Positions 62,878-64,000 of a stretch of DNA of 64,000 bases are shown piece after piece. The stretch covers positions 62,001-126,000 of the forward strand of contig NZ_SCOU01000004.1 of NCBI RefSeq assembly GCF_005502435.1, written 5' to 3'. Both the position numbers and the translations under genes were made by a program. The notes under the pieces were generated by a model, which was not told the DNA's origin, did no database searches, and saw nothing but the letters and a program-made list of their open reading frames with translations. Origin of the DNA: Methylobacillus flagellatus. Its GTDB lineage: Bacteria; Pseudomonadota; Gammaproteobacteria; Burkholderiales; Methylophilaceae. Position 1 is the first letter of the stretch. The number at the start of each line of letters is the position of its first letter.

Positions 62878-64000
62878 CTACTGTTTGTCTTCACCCTGTT
62901 TGTCTTCGTCTTCTTCGATCTCTTCTTCACCAGGCTTGCTCATGCCTAGCCGTCCGAGACGGTAGCGCAGCGTGCGGAAGCTCACGCCCAGCAGCTTGGC
63001 GGCCGCGGTCTTGTTCTGATTGGTCTTGCTGAGCGCGTCCTGGATCAAACGGCGTTCTATCTCGTCCAGATAATCGGGCAAGCCCATCTTGCCTACATCG
63101 AGCGCCGGGCCTGCGGGCAGGTTGCCGGTCTGCAGCAACAGATCCTGGGCGCTGATGCTGTTGCCATCACATAAGGCCAGGGCACGTTCCAGCACATTCT
63201 CCAACTCGCGTACGTTGCCGGGGAAACGGTGCTCGGTGAGTGCGCGCAGTGCCGAGGCTGACAAGGCGGGGGTGGCGCAGCCCTGGGTCTTGCAGAGTTT
63301 TTCCAGCAGGTAGTTGGCCAGGATCGGAATGTCGTTGGGCATGTCGCGCAGCGGCGGCAGCTTCAGTTCGATCACGTTCAGGCGGTAGTACAAGTCCTGA
63401 CGGAACTGGCCGTTCTCCATCATCAAGGCCAGGTTGCGGTGAGTGGCGCTGATGATGCGCACATCCACGGATTCTTCTTGGGTGTCGCCCACCATGCGCA
63501 CCTTCTTTTCCTGAATGGCGCGCAGCAGCTTGACCTGCATGGCCAGCGGCAGGTCGGCCACCTCGTCCAGGAATAGCGTGCCACCGTTGGCGGCGTGGAA
63601 CATGCCTTCCTTGTCCTGATGGGCGCCCGTGAACGAGCCCTTTTTGTGGCCGAAGAACTCGCTCTCCATGAGCGCTTCCGGGATGGCACCGCAGTTGACC
63701 CCGATGAAGCGGCCTTCGCGGCGCGAGCTGTTGAGGTGGATCAGGCGTGCGGCCAGCTCTTTGCCGCTGCCGGACTCGCCGCTGATGTAAACCGGGGCCT
63801 GGCTGCGTGCCAGTTTGCTGATCATGGTGCGCACCTGCTGGATGGGCGCGGACTCGCCTATCATGTCGGCGGTGCTGCTGGTTGGCGCTGCCGGCAGCGA
63901 AAGACGCAGTGCGGATTGCACCAGCGGGCGCAGCTGCTTGAGCGAGATGGGTTTGCTGAGGTAGTCGAAAGCACCGGCTTTAAGTGCCGATACGGCATTG
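62878..64000 (-). CDS. pilR: Sigma-54 response regulator PilR-type (partial)
   Basis: The gene continues beyond the right edge; 374 residues are visible. The end of a receiver domain (AGAFDYLSKPISLKQLRPLVQSAL) is followed by an intact AAA+ domain with Walker A GESGSGKELAARL, the sigma-54 contact loop GSFTGA, Walker B GTLFLDEVADLP, and the arginine-finger region FRQDLYYRLNV, and a Fis-type HTH (NKTAAAKLLGVSFRTLRYRL). An acidic tail (EEEIEEDEDKQGEDKQ) ends the protein. The PilR naming rests on similarity; other NtrC-family members are possible. Confidence 0.88.
   Translation of the reverse strand, partial: NAVSALKAGAFDYLSKPISLKQLRPLVQSALRLSLPAAPTSSTADMIGESAPIQQVRTMISKLARSQAPVYISGESGSGKELAARLIHLNSSRREGRFIGVNCGAIPEALMESEFFGHKKGSFTGAHQDKEGMFHAANGGTLFLDEVADLPLAMQVKLLRAIQEKKVRMVGDTQEESVDVRIISATHRNLALMMENGQFRQDLYYRLNVIELKLPPLRDMPNDIPILANYLLEKLCKTQGCATPALSASALRALTEHRFPGNVRELENVLERALALCDGNSISAQDLLLQTGNLPAGPALDVGKMGLPDYLDEIERRLIQDALSKTNQNKTAAAKLLGVSFRTLRYRLGRLGMSKPGEEEIEEDEDKQGEDKQ

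Overview
The window is bacterial chromosome, dense and mostly housekeeping, and looks like a betaproteobacterium, probably of the Nitrosomonadales type. Supporting gene groupings are dapF-DUF484-xerC, rsmB-DUF4390-ntrY-ntrX, lptB/lptA/lptC-kdsC-kdsD next to rpoN-hpf-hprK-rapZ-EIIA-HPr-EI, the divergent AI-2E permease/purM pair beside hda, and an SAH riboswitch before ahcY. Coding base composition is moderately GC-rich, with one AT-richer accessory block at about 6.2-9.85 kb. No rRNA, tRNA, insertion sequence or CRISPR array was seen.

Left part (1-6.1 kb): a toxin-antitoxin-like pair (TumE/TumA type, antitoxin cut by the window edge), ppk1, yggX, an intergenic array of decayed 31-32 bp repeats, and a ZnuD-like TonB-dependent receptor with a small DUF2946 secreted protein upstream.

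Accessory block (about 6.5-9.85 kb): an integron cassette array without an integrase (CALIN-like). Four attC-type recombination sites, a leading orphan GTTGGGC core and a truncated terminal attC separate small unknown cassette genes (one on the opposite strand, two with signal peptides) and an SseB-family gene. REP-like palindromes close the block.

Centre (10-38 kb): sodB; a perfect 15-bp x 8 tandem repeat next to xerC; xerC-DUF484-dapF-lipid A acyltransferase; the methyl cycle genes metK, ahcY (with promoter and SAH riboswitch) and metF; smg-dprA divergent from def-fmt; htpX; rsmB-DUF4390-ntrY-ntrX, where NtrX has a degenerate AAA+ domain; xth; prlC; and a regulatory PTS (EI, HPr, EIIA-Man type, HprK) with RapZ, HPF and RpoN. 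That PTS cluster lacks ptsN at its usual place between hpf and hprK.

Right part (38-64 kb): LPS export and Kdo synthesis (lptB, lptA, lptC, kdsC, kdsD), a CPA2 antiporter with thiO, moaC, an M48 peptidase followed by free-standing soxYZ, an FAD oxidoreductase, hda, AI-2E permease/purM, DUF3108, a second RsmB-like methyltransferase with a dicarboxylate symporter, a PepSY-like protein, an RND pump with its lipoprotein adaptor, ampD, a CaCA antiporter, and pilR running off the right edge. The most unusual parts are the cassette array and its unknown genes, the degenerate NtrX, the missing ptsN and the two intergenic repeat arrays.
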